Source of the DNA: Lichenicoccus sp965276875
Lineage (GTDB): Bacteria; Pseudomonadota; Alphaproteobacteria; Acetobacterales; Acetobacteraceae
DNA length: 64,000 nt
Reading direction: 5' to 3'
Assembly (NCBI RefSeq): GCF_965276875.1
Contig: NZ_OZ255701.1
Coordinates: 3,410,001 to 3,474,000 of the forward strand
Made by a program: the position numbers and the translations under genes
Part shown: piece by piece, positions 43,347 to 51,866 of the stretch
Layout of the letters: every line of letters begins with the position of its first letter
Numbering within the stretch: position 1 is the stretch's first letter
The notes under the pieces: generated by a model
Told to the model about the DNA's origin: nothing
Database searches by the model: none
The model's input: the letters and a program-made list of their open reading frames with translations, nothing else

Positions 43347-45419
43347 TTAGCCCTCTACCAGGCTGAGATCGGCGATACGCCCGAACGTGTCACGCAGATT
43401 GGCAAGCAGCCGTAGCCGGTTGCGGCGCAGGGCCGGGGCGTCGGCGTTGACCGTGACCGCCTCGAAAAAGCGGTCGAGCGGGGCACGTATAACGGCCATC
43501 GCGGTCATCGCCTCGTCGTATTGCTCGTCGGCGATGGCGCGGTCGATCTCAGGGGTGGCGGCGTCGAGTGCCGCAGCCAGGGCGCGCTCCTCGTCCTGGA
43601 CGTAGAGCGCAAGCGCGGGGGGGGCGGCGTGCGGGCCGTCCTTGCGGTCCTCGATGCGCAGGATGTTGGCGGCGCGGCGGCATGCCGCCAGCAGGTCGGC
43701 ACCCTCGGCGGTGTTGAGCAGGTTGGCGACCGCCTCGGTGCGGGCCAGTAGCCGCACCAGGTCACCGTCATGGCCGGCCGCGTTGACGGCGGCCAGCACG
43801 TCGTGGCGCGCGCCTTCGGTGCGGAGCTGCACGCGCAGCCGCTCGGCGATAAATCCGGGCAACAGCGCGAGATCAGGCGCTTGTCGCAAGGGTTCGGGAA
43901 GTGCGGCGGTGGCGGCCGCGAACAGGGCATGCAGATCGAGCCGTAGGGCGTTGTCGCGAACGATCCGGATGATGCCGAGGGCGGCGCGGCGCAGCGCGTA
44001 GGGGTCACCCGAGCCGCCTGGCTTTTCGCCAGCGGCGAAGAAGCCTGCGAGGCTGTCGATCCGGTCGGCGAGGGCGACCGCGATCGAGACCGGCGTGCGT
44101 GGCGTATCGTCGCCGGCGCCGCGCGGCAGGTAGTGCTCGCGGATCGCGCGCGCCACGGTCTCGGGCTCGCCGTCATGGCGGGCGTAATATTCGCCCATCA
44201 CGCCCTGCAGTTCGGGGAATTCGCCGACCATGCCGGTGAGCAGGTCGGCCTTGGCGAGCCGCGCCGCGCGCGCGGCAGGCGCCGGCTCGGCGCCAACCAG
44301 GGGGGCGATCAGGGCGGCCAGCCGCTCAAGCCTGCGTACCCTGTCGCTCTGGCTGCCTAGGGCGGCGTGGAAGCGGACCGCGTCGAGGCGGGCGACGCGG
44401 GCCTCCAGCGAGGTCTTGCGGTCGAGATCCCAGAAGTGCCGCGCGTCGGAGAAGCGCGCGCGCAGCACGCGTTCGTTGCCGGCGATGGCGAGCGCGCCGT
44501 CGTCGGCCTGGATGCTGCCGGCGATGAAGGCGAAGCGCGGCGCCGGCACCCCATCCGGGGTGCGCAATGCGAAATAGCGCTGATGGCTGCGCATGCTGAC
44601 CTGCATCACCTCGGGCGGCAGGTCCATGAATGCCGCGTCGATGGTTCCAAGCATCGGCACCGGCCACTCGACCAGCCCCGCGACTTCCTCGAGCAGGGCC
44701 TCGTCAGGCGCCACGGTCAGGGTCTCGGCGCGGGCCAGGCTGGCGATGCCTTCGCGGATCAGGGTCACGCGGTCGCGCGGATCGACCAGCACGTGCCGGA
44801 CGCGCAACGTGCGGCGCCAGTCGGCGAGCGAGGTCACCGCGACCGGGCCTGGTGCGAGAAATCGGTGGCCTTCGGTGAGGCTGTCCGCGATCAGGCCGTG
44901 TCCGTCGTCGTCGCCTTGGCTCAGGCCGAAGCGCACCGGCTTGCCGTCGAGCACGCACAGGATGCGACGCAGTGGACGCATCCAGGTAAAGGCGCTCGTG
45001 GCACTCCAGCGCATCGCCTTCGGCCACGGGAAGCGGCGCAGCAGGGCGGGCAGCGTACGCGCGACGAGTGTTGCGGCGGTGACGGCCTCGGTTTGCGTCT
45101 GCAGCACCCAGAAGCCGCCTTCCAGGCGCAGCGCCTCGCGCGTGGTGTCGTGCTTGCGCAGGAAACCGGCGAGGGCCTGCTCGGGCGCACCTTCACGCGG
45201 GCCGCGCTCAATGCGGGTTTGTGCGGCGACCTCGGGATCGAGCCTGGCCGCGAGCGCGATCCGGCGCGGTGTGGAGAAGCTTTCGATATCGCGGATCGCG
45301 AGTGGTGCGAGCGCCTCAGTCAGCAGCCGGCGCAGGGTTTCGGCGCCGCTGGCCTGCACACCGGCGGGGATTTCCTCGCTGAACAGCTCGATCAGGAAGT
45401 TCGGACCGGGCTCGGCCAT
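43347..45419 (-). CDS. glyS: Glycine--tRNA ligase beta subunit
   Basis: This 690-residue subunit begins FLIELFSEEIPAGVQ, typical of GlyS, and carries LIGEEDGALAIAG-like and HD-like regions plus a C-terminal anticodon-binding domain (ending FFEAVTVNADAPALRRNRLR). It pairs with GlyQ in an alpha2beta2 bacterial enzyme. It is 3 bp downstream of glyQ on the same strand. Length matches the family (about 690). Confidence 0.96.
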   Translation of the reverse strand: MAEPGPNFLIELFSEEIPAGVQASGAETLRRLLTEALAPLAIRDIESFSTPRRIALAARLDPEVAAQTRIERGPREGAPEQALAGFLRKHDTTREALRLEGGFWVLQTQTEAVTAATLVARTLPALLRRFPWPKAMRWSATSAFTWMRPLRRILCVLDGKPVRFGLSQGDDDGHGLIADSLTEGHRFLAPGPVAVTSLADWRRTLRVRHVLVDPRDRVTLIREGIASLARAETLTVAPDEALLEEVAGLVEWPVPMLGTIDAAFMDLPPEVMQVSMRSHQRYFALRTPDGVPAPRFAFIAGSIQADDGALAIAGNERVLRARFSDARHFWDLDRKTSLEARVARLDAVRFHAALGSQSDRVRRLERLAALIAPLVGAEPAPAARAARLAKADLLTGMVGEFPELQGVMGEYYARHDGEPETVARAIREHYLPRGAGDDTPRTPVSIAVALADRIDSLAGFFAAGEKPGGSGDPYALRRAALGIIRIVRDNALRLDLHALFAAATAALPEPLRQAPDLALLPGFIAERLRVQLRTEGARHDVLAAVNAAGHDGDLVRLLARTEAVANLLNTAEGADLLAACRRAANILRIEDRKDGPHAAPPALALYVQDEERALAAALDAATPEIDRAIADEQYDEAMTAMAVIRAPLDRFFEAVTVNADAPALRRNRLRLLANLRDTFGRIADLSLVEG

Positions 45420-45422
45420 GCC

Positions 45423-46289
45423 TCAGTGCTCTCCCGCCAGCCAGGCCTCGCACGACGCCTGCGCCAGCGCGCGTACCCGGCCGATCACCGAGGCGCGCTC
45501 GCTGACGCTGATCACCCCACGCGCGTCGAGCAGGTTGAACAGGTGGCTCGCCTTGAGACACTGGTCGTAGGCCGGTTGGGCGAGGCCGGCCCCCGCCAGG
45601 GCGCCGGACTCACGCTCGGCGTCGTCGAAATGCCGGCGCAGCATGTCGGTGTCGGCGCGTTCGAAATTATGCCGCGAATAATCCCGCTCGGCGCGCAGGA
45701 ACACGTCGCCGTAGGTCAGGCCGCGGCCGTCATAATCGAGATCATAGACGCGCTCGACGCCTTGCACATACATCGCGAGCCGCTCCAGCCCGTAGGTGAG
45801 TTCGGTGGAGGGGAGAGCCACGGCGATGCCGCCGACCTGCTGGAAATAGGTGAACTGGGTGACCTCCATACCGTCGCACCAGACCTCCCAGCCGAGGCCC
45901 CAGGCGCCGATCGTCGGGTTCTCCCAATCATCCTCGACGAAGCGGATGTCGTGCCGGGCGGGATCGATGCCGATGGCGCGGTAGCTGTCCAGGAGCAGCG
46001 CCTGGCTGTCGGCCGGTGCCGGCTTCAGCAGCACCTGGTATTGGTAGTAGTGCTGCAGCCGGTTCGGGTTCTCGCCGTAGCGACCGTCCGATGGACGCCG
46101 GCAGGGCTGCACGTAGGCGGCGCGCCAGGGTCGCTCGCCGAGGGCGCGCAGGCTGGTATGCGGCGACAGCGTGCCGGCGCCGACCTCGATGTCGTAGGGT
46201 TGCAGAATTGCGCAGCCCTGCTCCGACCAGAACGCGTGCAGCTTGAGGATGAGCGCCTGGAAGCTGATCGGGTGCAGTGCCAGGGGCAT
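45423..46289 (-). CDS. glyQ: Glycine--tRNA ligase alpha subunit
   Basis: This 288-residue catalytic subunit contains FWSEQGCAILQPYDIEVGAG, YVQPCRRPSDGRYGENPNRL and the class II motif around GWEVWCDGMEVTQFTYFQQ. It activates glycine and, with GlyS, charges tRNA-Gly. It is the first gene of the glyQS pair and is divergent from the CoA-binding protein gene at 46386. Confidence 0.97.
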   Translation of the reverse strand: MPLALHPISFQALILKLHAFWSEQGCAILQPYDIEVGAGTLSPHTSLRALGERPWRAAYVQPCRRPSDGRYGENPNRLQHYYQYQVLLKPAPADSQALLLDSYRAIGIDPARHDIRFVEDDWENPTIGAWGLGWEVWCDGMEVTQFTYFQQVGGIAVALPSTELTYGLERLAMYVQGVERVYDLDYDGRGLTYGDVFLRAERDYSRHNFERADTDMLRRHFDDAERESGALAGAGLAQPAYDQCLKASHLFNLLDARGVISVSERASVIGRVRALAQASCEAWLAGEH

Positions 46290-46385
46290 GGGTCACGGAT
46301 GCTCTTCAAAGGATTGGCGAGGGGCGGCACCATAAAGGCAGGGCGGCAAACGTCGCAACAAACCGATCCGAACGGGAGCAGATCG

Positions 46386-46835
46386 ATGAACGTGGACGGG
46401 CTTGGTGACGACGACATACGCGACATCCTCGCCACGACGCGCCGGATCGCCCTGGTCGGCGCCTCAGTGACGCCGTCGCGCGCGTCGTTCCAGGTCACGC
46501 AATTCCTGCTGGCGCATGGCTACGACGTCACTCCGGTCAATCCGGGGCTTGCCGGCCAGCGCCTGCACGACCGCGCGGTTGCCGCCGATCTCGACCAGGC
46601 GGCACCGCTGGACATGGTCGATCTGTTCCGCGCCTCCGAGCATGTCGGATCGAGCGTGGATGCGGCGATCCGCCTGGGCGCGCGGACGGTCTGGATGCAG
46701 CTCGGGGTGGTCAACGAGGCGGCGGCCACGGCGGCCCGCGCGGCCGGGCTGCGTGTGGTCATGGACCGCTGCCCGAAGATCGAATGGGCGCGCCTCGGCC
46801 TCAGGCACCCCACCCTGCCGCGTGGCGGCGCTTGA
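46386..46835 (+). CDS. CoA-binding domain protein (YccU-like)
   Basis: This 149-residue protein is a single CoA_binding Rossmann domain: TRRIALVGASVTPSRAS, then HGYDVTPVNPGLAGQ, and a C-terminal VVMDRCPKIEWARL typical of the YccU family. It probably binds CoA or a nucleotide; no enzyme activity is known for the family. ATG 46386 is chosen because the open frame upstream runs antisense through glyS and glyQ. Confidence 0.85.
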   Translation: MNVDGLGDDDIRDILATTRRIALVGASVTPSRASFQVTQFLLAHGYDVTPVNPGLAGQRLHDRAVAADLDQAAPLDMVDLFRASEHVGSSVDAAIRLGARTVWMQLGVVNEAAATAARAAGLRVVMDRCPKIEWARLGLRHPTLPRGGA

Positions 46836-46889
46836 CGGAGTCCGGAACCACCGCCACATCTAGCGTCCAGCATTTTGGATGGTGCTCCC

Positions 46890-47672
46890 ATGACCAACGA
46901 AGAACGCGATCTGATTGCTCGCTTCATCGCCCGGGTCGGCGGCCAGCCGCAGGCGGCGAGCAGTTTTGGGGCGAGCGTGCCGGCCACGCAGACAGCGCTG
47001 CCACCGATTGACCCCGAAGCCGACCGCTTCATCGGGGCGACGATGAACCAGTTCCCGGAGGCGCGCTACCGCATCACTCAGATGGCGGTGGTCCAGGAGG
47101 CCGCGATGGCCGAGGCACAAAACCGTATCCGGCGGCTGGAGTGGGAGCTGCAACAGGCGCAGATGCAGGCGCAGCAGGCGCAGCAACAATCGTCGCGCGG
47201 TGGCGGTGGTTTCTTCGGCAATCTGTTCGGCGGCGGCAATCGCCAGGCGCCCCCGCAACAAGGCTACGGTCAACAGGGCTACGGGCCACCGCCTGGCTAT
47301 CAATCGGCGCCGCCGCAGCCGAGCTACGCGCCGGGTATGCAGTCCGGCATGTTCCAGCGGCAAGGCTCCGGCTTTCTTGGTTCGGCACTGACCACGGCCG
47401 CCGGCGTTGCGGGCGGCATGGTCGCCGGGGAAGCGCTGATGAACCTGTTCGAGGGCGGACGCGGCGGTGGCTTAGGCGGTGGTCTGGGTGGCGGCGAGAT
47501 GGGCGGCGGTAATTTCGGCGACTCCGGTGGTGCGTGGGGCGGCGGCGGTGGCGATCCATTCGCCGGCCAGGGAACCGACGTCGATCCGAACTTTGGCGGT
47601 GACTCGGGCGGCTTTGATGATGGTGGCGGTTTCGACAGCGGCGGCGGCTTCGACGACAGCAGCAGCTTCTAG
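46890..47672 (+). CDS. DUF2076 family protein with Gly-rich tail
   Basis: This 260-residue protein has an N-terminal DUF2076 part (MTNEERDLIARFIARVGG, later ARYRITQMAVVQEAAM and a coiled coil to about residue 95). A Gln/Gly-rich linker with FFGNLFGGG follows, then an Ala/Gly hydrophobic segment (TTAAGVAGGMVAGEAL) and a Gly/Asp/Phe-rich tail. The function is unknown; the composition suggests a periplasmic or envelope protein. It ends 4 bp inside the convergent EEP gene. Confidence 0.82.
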   Translation: MTNEERDLIARFIARVGGQPQAASSFGASVPATQTALPPIDPEADRFIGATMNQFPEARYRITQMAVVQEAAMAEAQNRIRRLEWELQQAQMQAQQAQQQSSRGGGGFFGNLFGGGNRQAPPQQGYGQQGYGPPPGYQSAPPQPSYAPGMQSGMFQRQGSGFLGSALTTAAGVAGGMVAGEALMNLFEGGRGGGLGGGLGGGEMGGGNFGDSGGAWGGGGGDPFAGQGTDVDPNFGGDSGGFDDGGGFDSGGGFDDSSSF

Positions 47673-48547
47673 CTTGGCGGGATTGAGCGTTCGGGATCGA
47701 GCCGGACGCTGATTGGGCAATGGTCGGATAGCCGCTCCTTCATCGCGGGCGTGGTCTGCCGGTATACCATCACGCGCAGGCTGTTGGGCACCAGCCACGC
47801 CCGGGTGGCGCCGCCGAGCAGGATATGGTCGATGAAGGCCTCACCGCCCCAGCAGGGGCTGGCGTAGCCCGCGGTCACCAGCGCCATCGGGGCGGCTTGA
47901 TCAATTCCGGCGAGAAAGACGTCACCGACGGGCATGTTGCGGTTGAAGTCGCCCATGAGAACGAATGGCACGCCCTCGGTCCTGCGCGCCGCGAGCCAAT
48001 CCTGCAAAACCCCGAGTTGCTGCCCCAGCACATGACAGGCGCGCGGGCCACGTCCGCGCAGCGGCCTGTCCCAGCAGCCGGTCTTGAGATGCACGACCAG
48101 GATACGCAGGCTCTTGCCGTCCCGCGTGAGGGTGACGTCGAGCCCGCTTCGCAGCGGATATTTTGCCTGGGCACCGTAGGTATCGAGCGCGGTCAGGTCG
48201 GGGTGGCGCGTGACCTGGTAATCGCGTCGGATTGCCAGCCCGACCCGTTGCACCACATGGTCATGAGTCATCTCGATATCGTAGCGGTCTGGGGGGAAGA
48301 TGCGTGCCGCCATGGCTCGTCCGTCAACTTCCTGGATGCCGATCGCGTCGGCGTTCAGGCGCCTGGCGTAGCCGGCGAGGGTGGCGATATCGACCAGCCG
48401 CTTGGGATGCGCGTCGTCGGGCAACCCGTCGCCGTCGGGCCGCAAGGTCAGCCACTCCAGGTTCCAGGTGGCGAGCTTGATATCGTAGGCGTGCGCAACG
48501 GCCGGCAGGCATAGCAGCAGCATCGCCCAGGCCACGCACCAGCGCAT
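47669..48547 (-). CDS. Exported endonuclease/exonuclease/phosphatase (EEP) family protein
   Basis: This 292-residue protein has a signal peptide (WAMLLLCLPAVAHA, cleavage near residue 20) and EEP motifs: ATWNLEWL, IGIQEVDG, VVHLKTGCW, VLMGDFNRNM and SDHCPISVRL at the C-terminus. It is a Mg-dependent phosphodiesterase or nuclease acting outside the cytoplasm. Its start lies 1 bp from the carbonic anhydrase stop on the same strand, so the two are cotranscribed. Confidence 0.87.
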   Translation of the reverse strand: MRWCVAWAMLLLCLPAVAHAYDIKLATWNLEWLTLRPDGDGLPDDAHPKRLVDIATLAGYARRLNADAIGIQEVDGRAMAARIFPPDRYDIEMTHDHVVQRVGLAIRRDYQVTRHPDLTALDTYGAQAKYPLRSGLDVTLTRDGKSLRILVVHLKTGCWDRPLRGRGPRACHVLGQQLGVLQDWLAARRTEGVPFVLMGDFNRNMPVGDVFLAGIDQAAPMALVTAGYASPCWGGEAFIDHILLGGATRAWLVPNSLRVMVYRQTTPAMKERLSDHCPISVRLDPERSIPPS

Positions 48548-48548
48548 G

Positions 48549-49238
48549 TCAGGCCCCAATCCTGTCCAGCGGGGGGCGCAGCGCGGTGAGCGCCTCGCCT
48601 ACCGTCATGGCGCGTCGGGACTGCTCGTCCAGCACCCAGATCGAGCCGTGGCCGATGTCGTAGTACCAGCCCTGCAGGGTCAGTCTGCCCTGCGCGATGC
48701 CGGCGACGACCGCGGGGTGGGTGCGTAGGTGGGCGAGTTGCAGCAGGACGTTCTGCTCGACCAGGGTGCGTAGCACGTCCTGCTTGTCGTCCTCGGGCTT
48801 GAGCGCCTGCGTGGCGGTGAGTGCCGCCTCGGCGCTGCGCAGCCAGCTGCTGACCGTGGGCATGCCGGCCAGCCCGTGTTCGACGGGGTGCAGCAGCGCC
48901 TTCATCGCGCCGCAGTCGGAGTGGCCGCAGACGATGATGTTGGCGACCTTGATCGCGCTGACCGCGTATTCGATGGCCGCCGAGACACCGCCCAGCATCT
49001 CGCCATAGGCCGGCACGATGTTGCCGATGTTGCGCAGCACGAACAGGTTGCCCGGACCCTCCTGGGTGATCATGCCCGGGCTGATGCGGCTGTCGGCGCA
49101 GGTGATGAACAGCGTATGCGGCGACTGGCCGCGCGCGAGTTCGGCGAACAGCGCCTGATTTTGCGGAAAGACCTCGTTGCTGAAGGTCTGCACTCCTTGC
49201 AGGAGGGAGACCAGGCTGTCGGCGGCATCGTTGTCCAT
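48549..49238 (-). CDS. Beta-carbonic anhydrase
   Basis: This 229-residue enzyme interconverts CO2 and bicarbonate. Zinc ligands are Cys47 in TCADSRISP, then the histidine and cysteine in CGHSDCGAMKAL, with the Asp-Arg dyad in ADSR. Length and order fit plant-type beta-CA. ATG 49236-49238 is used; the frame upstream is antisense to nadQ. It is divergent from nadQ with a 72-bp gap. Confidence 0.93.
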   Translation of the reverse strand: MDNDAADSLVSLLQGVQTFSNEVFPQNQALFAELARGQSPHTLFITCADSRISPGMITQEGPGNLFVLRNIGNIVPAYGEMLGGVSAAIEYAVSAIKVANIIVCGHSDCGAMKALLHPVEHGLAGMPTVSSWLRSAEAALTATQALKPEDDKQDVLRTLVEQNVLLQLAHLRTHPAVVAGIAQGRLTLQGWYYDIGHGSIWVLDEQSRRAMTVGEALTALRPPLDRIGA

Positions 49239-49310
49239 GACGATTGTGTTCCCGGCTGGAGGCTTGGCGTGTGCCACCCTACACTGTCGCGGCTTCGATG
49301 CGGAGATGCA

Positions 49311-50228
49311 GTGTTCTTGGTGGACCACGACGATGCCCATTCCCCGTTGCATGCCGAGCTGATCGCCGTCCTGGTCGCCATCGGTGACGGACGCCCGCGT
49401 GTGCTGACCCTGGCCGACGGCGCCGCTTTGCCGTCCGGTCCGCTGGAGCGCGCGCATCGTTCGTTGCAATTCGGCATGCGCAGCTGGGTCGAGCGGCAGA
49501 CCCACCATCCGATCGGGCATGTCGAGCAGCTCTACACCTTCGCCGACAGCGACCGCGCCGAGGCGACGGTGCAGGCGATCTCGATCAGCTACCTTGCACT
49601 GACCCGGATCGGCGAGAGCGATGCCGGCTGGCGTGACTGGTATGGGTATTTCCCTTGGGAGGACCAGCGCACTGCCAACGGCGCCGAGGCAGTGCGCGGC
49701 ATCGGCGCCAGGCTGCTCGCCTGGGCGGAGGCACCGGGGGATGCCGTCATGCGCCAACAGCGACGGCAGCGCTACGCCGTGAATTTCGGCGTGGATGGAA
49801 TGCCATGGGACGAGGAACTGGTGTTGCAGCGTTACGAGATGATGTACGAGGCGGGCCTGGTGGAGGAGGCACAGTCGAACCAGCCGGCGGAGTCCGGGCG
49901 GGTAATGCTGCGCGACCATCGGCGTATCCTCGCAACCGGGATCGCACGCCTGCGGGCACGCATCAAGTACCGCCCGGTGGTGTTCGAGCTGATGCCGCCG
50001 AGCTTCACCCTGCTGCAGTTGCAGCTCGCCTTCGAGGCGCTGGCCGGGCGGCGCCTGCACAAGCAGAATTTCCGTCGCCTGATCGAGCAGCAGCAGCTGG
50101 TCGAGGAGACGGGTGCGGTCGCCGGCCACGCCGTCGGGCGCCCGGCCAAGCTGTTCCGGTTCCGTCGCGAAGTGCTGCAGGCCCGGCACGTCGCCGGCAG
50201 CAAGCTGCCGATGACCAGGCTGTCGTGA
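49311..50228 (+). CDS. nadQ: NAD biosynthesis regulator NadQ (COG4111 type)
   Basis: This 305-residue protein has an N-terminal NUDIX-like region (FLVDHDDAHSPLHAELIAVL, LQFGMRSWVERQTHHPIGHV) and a C-terminal winged helix (FTLLQLQLAFEALAGRRLHK, then FRRLIEQQQLVEETGAVAG and GRPAKLFRF). This is the COG4111/NadQ architecture that controls NAD synthesis in alphaproteobacteria. CGGAG lies about 5 bp before GTG 49311, which I take as the start. Two palindromes before nadA, 1.6 kb away, are its likely operators. It probably represses nadABC when NAD or a precursor is abundant. Confidence 0.75.
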   Translation: MFLVDHDDAHSPLHAELIAVLVAIGDGRPRVLTLADGAALPSGPLERAHRSLQFGMRSWVERQTHHPIGHVEQLYTFADSDRAEATVQAISISYLALTRIGESDAGWRDWYGYFPWEDQRTANGAEAVRGIGARLLAWAEAPGDAVMRQQRRQRYAVNFGVDGMPWDEELVLQRYEMMYEAGLVEEAQSNQPAESGRVMLRDHRRILATGIARLRARIKYRPVVFELMPPSFTLLQLQLAFEALAGRRLHKQNFRRLIEQQQLVEETGAVAGHAVGRPAKLFRFRREVLQARHVAGSKLPMTRLS

Positions 50229-50229
50229 G

Positions 50230-51681
50230 CTACGCGTAGTCGAACAGGGCCATGAAGCCGTAATCCATGTGCAGTTGCTGGTGGCAGTGAAACAAAGTGG
50301 GGCCGGGGTTGTCCGCGACGAAATCCACCTCCGCCTCCTGGTAGCCGCCCAGCATCACCACGTCCTTTAGCACGCCGGCGGTGGGTTTGCCGGCGATCCG
50401 GGTCAGCTCGCAGCTGTGCCGGTGCAGATGGATCGGGTGGATGTCGTCGCTGGCGTTGCGCATGCGAAGCCGGTAGCGGCGGCCTTGAGTGAGCCGCAGC
50501 ATCGGCGGTGCCGCGTGCCTGCCGTGAGGGTAGGCGACGTTGTTGATGGTCCAGCGGTTGAAGCCGCCGTCTTCGGCGTTGTGCTTGGCGAACACCATGT
50601 CGAACACCGCATCCGGTGTGGGTGCCGGCTGCTGCGTGCCGAAGCGGGTGTAATCCCACAAGAAGCGGGGCGGCGTGGCCCAGCGCGCAGGTCCCTTTGC
50701 ACCGGCATATTCGACGACGATGCCCATGCCGTGGCCACGGTCGTCGTCGGACAGGTCGCCCAGCACCCAGACACCCGGATGGTCCATCTCGACCACCGCC
50801 GAGATCCGTTCGGCGGTACCGAGCCAGAGCACCGGCACCTCCGCCTGAGTGGGGACAAGGTTGCCGTCCAGCGAGAGGACCCTGAAGCGATGACCAGGCA
50901 GGGCCAGGCTGCGTATCTCGCCGGCGCTGCCGTTGAGCACGTGCAGCAGCAGCCGCTGTCCCGCCTTGACCCGGAGCGGCGCGCCGTGCCCCAGCATGCG
51001 CCCGTTGATGGCGAAGACCTGATAGCCGACCTCGTAGCCAACCGGCATGCCGCGCGCGCGCGATGCCCGCATCGCCGTCTCGCCGGTCTGCTTGAGCGAG
51101 GGGATTTCGGCGCCGGCCAGAAAGTCCTGCGCCATGTCGCCGCCACGGCTGAAGGTCGGCCCGAACTCCTTGAGCACCAGGAACACCTCCTGGTCATACG
51201 CTCCGGGATCGTGCCGGGGCGCGATATACACCGGACCAACGAGCCCGGAATACATGCCGCGATCGAGGTCGGCGCCGGCCCTGACATGGGTGTGATAGAA
51301 GCGAAATCCGCTTGGGCCGGGGGTGAACATTTCGCGCCGGGAGCCGTGCGCCGGGATCAGCGGCGTGCCCTCCTCGGCGGCGCCGTCGACTTTGGCCGGG
51401 ATTTTCTGGCCGTGCCAATGCACCAGCTCGGCATGGTCGGTGTCGTTGTGGATATCGACCGTCACCGGCCGGCCTTCCTGCATGCGCAGCAACGGCCCGG
51501 GAAACTGCCCATTATAGGTATTGGTCGAGACGATCGTGTCGGCGGCGAGTTCGACCAGCGAGCGGCCAATGCGCAGGGTGTGGTCGGCCGGCGACCGCGT
51601 GGCGTCTGCCGGGGGCGCACGCGCCGCCGCGGCCGCGGCGAGGCCGCCGAGCCTGAGGATATCGCGTCGCTCGATGTCCAT
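50230..51681 (-). CDS. Multicopper oxidase with Tat signal
   Basis: This 483-residue protein has a twin-arginine signal (ERRDILRLGG, about residues 4-13). The four copper motifs are all present: HWHGQ, FYHTHV, HPIHLHRHSCE and HCHQQLHMDYGFM. It is a laccase or cuproxidase-like enzyme acting in the periplasm, perhaps for copper tolerance or phenol oxidation. Start ATG 51679-51681 gives the Tat motif near the N-terminus; the frame upstream is not supported. It is divergent from nadA, and its upstream region contains both nad palindromes. Confidence 0.9.
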   Translation of the reverse strand: MDIERRDILRLGGLAAAAAARAPPADATRSPADHTLRIGRSLVELAADTIVSTNTYNGQFPGPLLRMQEGRPVTVDIHNDTDHAELVHWHGQKIPAKVDGAAEEGTPLIPAHGSRREMFTPGPSGFRFYHTHVRAGADLDRGMYSGLVGPVYIAPRHDPGAYDQEVFLVLKEFGPTFSRGGDMAQDFLAGAEIPSLKQTGETAMRASRARGMPVGYEVGYQVFAINGRMLGHGAPLRVKAGQRLLLHVLNGSAGEIRSLALPGHRFRVLSLDGNLVPTQAEVPVLWLGTAERISAVVEMDHPGVWVLGDLSDDDRGHGMGIVVEYAGAKGPARWATPPRFLWDYTRFGTQQPAPTPDAVFDMVFAKHNAEDGGFNRWTINNVAYPHGRHAAPPMLRLTQGRRYRLRMRNASDDIHPIHLHRHSCELTRIAGKPTAGVLKDVVMLGGYQEAEVDFVADNPGPTLFHCHQQLHMDYGFMALFDYA

Positions 51682-51776
51682 ATCCGTTGGGTCCCGCGGC
51701 TTCGGTGATCCGCGATATGGTGCGGCCGGCCATGACTTGAACCGGGCGCAGGCCAGCCACACATGCCTTGACGCCG

Positions 51777-51797
51777 TTATGCTCAGTGCTAGCATAA
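51777..51797. promoter_or_regulatory. Palindrome 1 upstream of nadA, probable NadQ operator
   Basis: TTATGCT (51777-51783) and AGCATAA (51791-51797) form a perfect 7-bp inverted repeat with a 7-bp spacer. It lies between the divergent multicopper oxidase and nadA genes. Its core ATGCT-N7-AGCAT matches the second palindrome at 51838. Confidence 0.65.
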
Positions 51798-51837
51798 GGA
51801 ACAACGCCCTTCCTGGCGTTCTTTTGTGGCCCCGTAT

Positions 51838-51854
51838 ATGCTCAATTTGAGCAT
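51838..51854. promoter_or_regulatory. Palindrome 2 upstream of nadA, probable NadQ operator
   Basis: ATGCTCAA-T-TTGAGCAT is a perfect 17-bp palindrome directly before the nadA ribosome-binding site (AAGGA at 51856-51860). Binding here would block translation initiation or transcription of nadABC. Its centre is 59 bp from that of palindrome 1, with the same ATGCT-N7-AGCAT core. Confidence 0.72.
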
Positions 51855-51866
51855 TAAGGATGCAGA

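Noticed and set aside
44367..46385. Long plus-strand open frame through glyS and glyQ, upstream of the CoA-binding gene
   Set aside because: It is antisense to two intact synthetase genes. The CoA-binding homology begins only at 46386.
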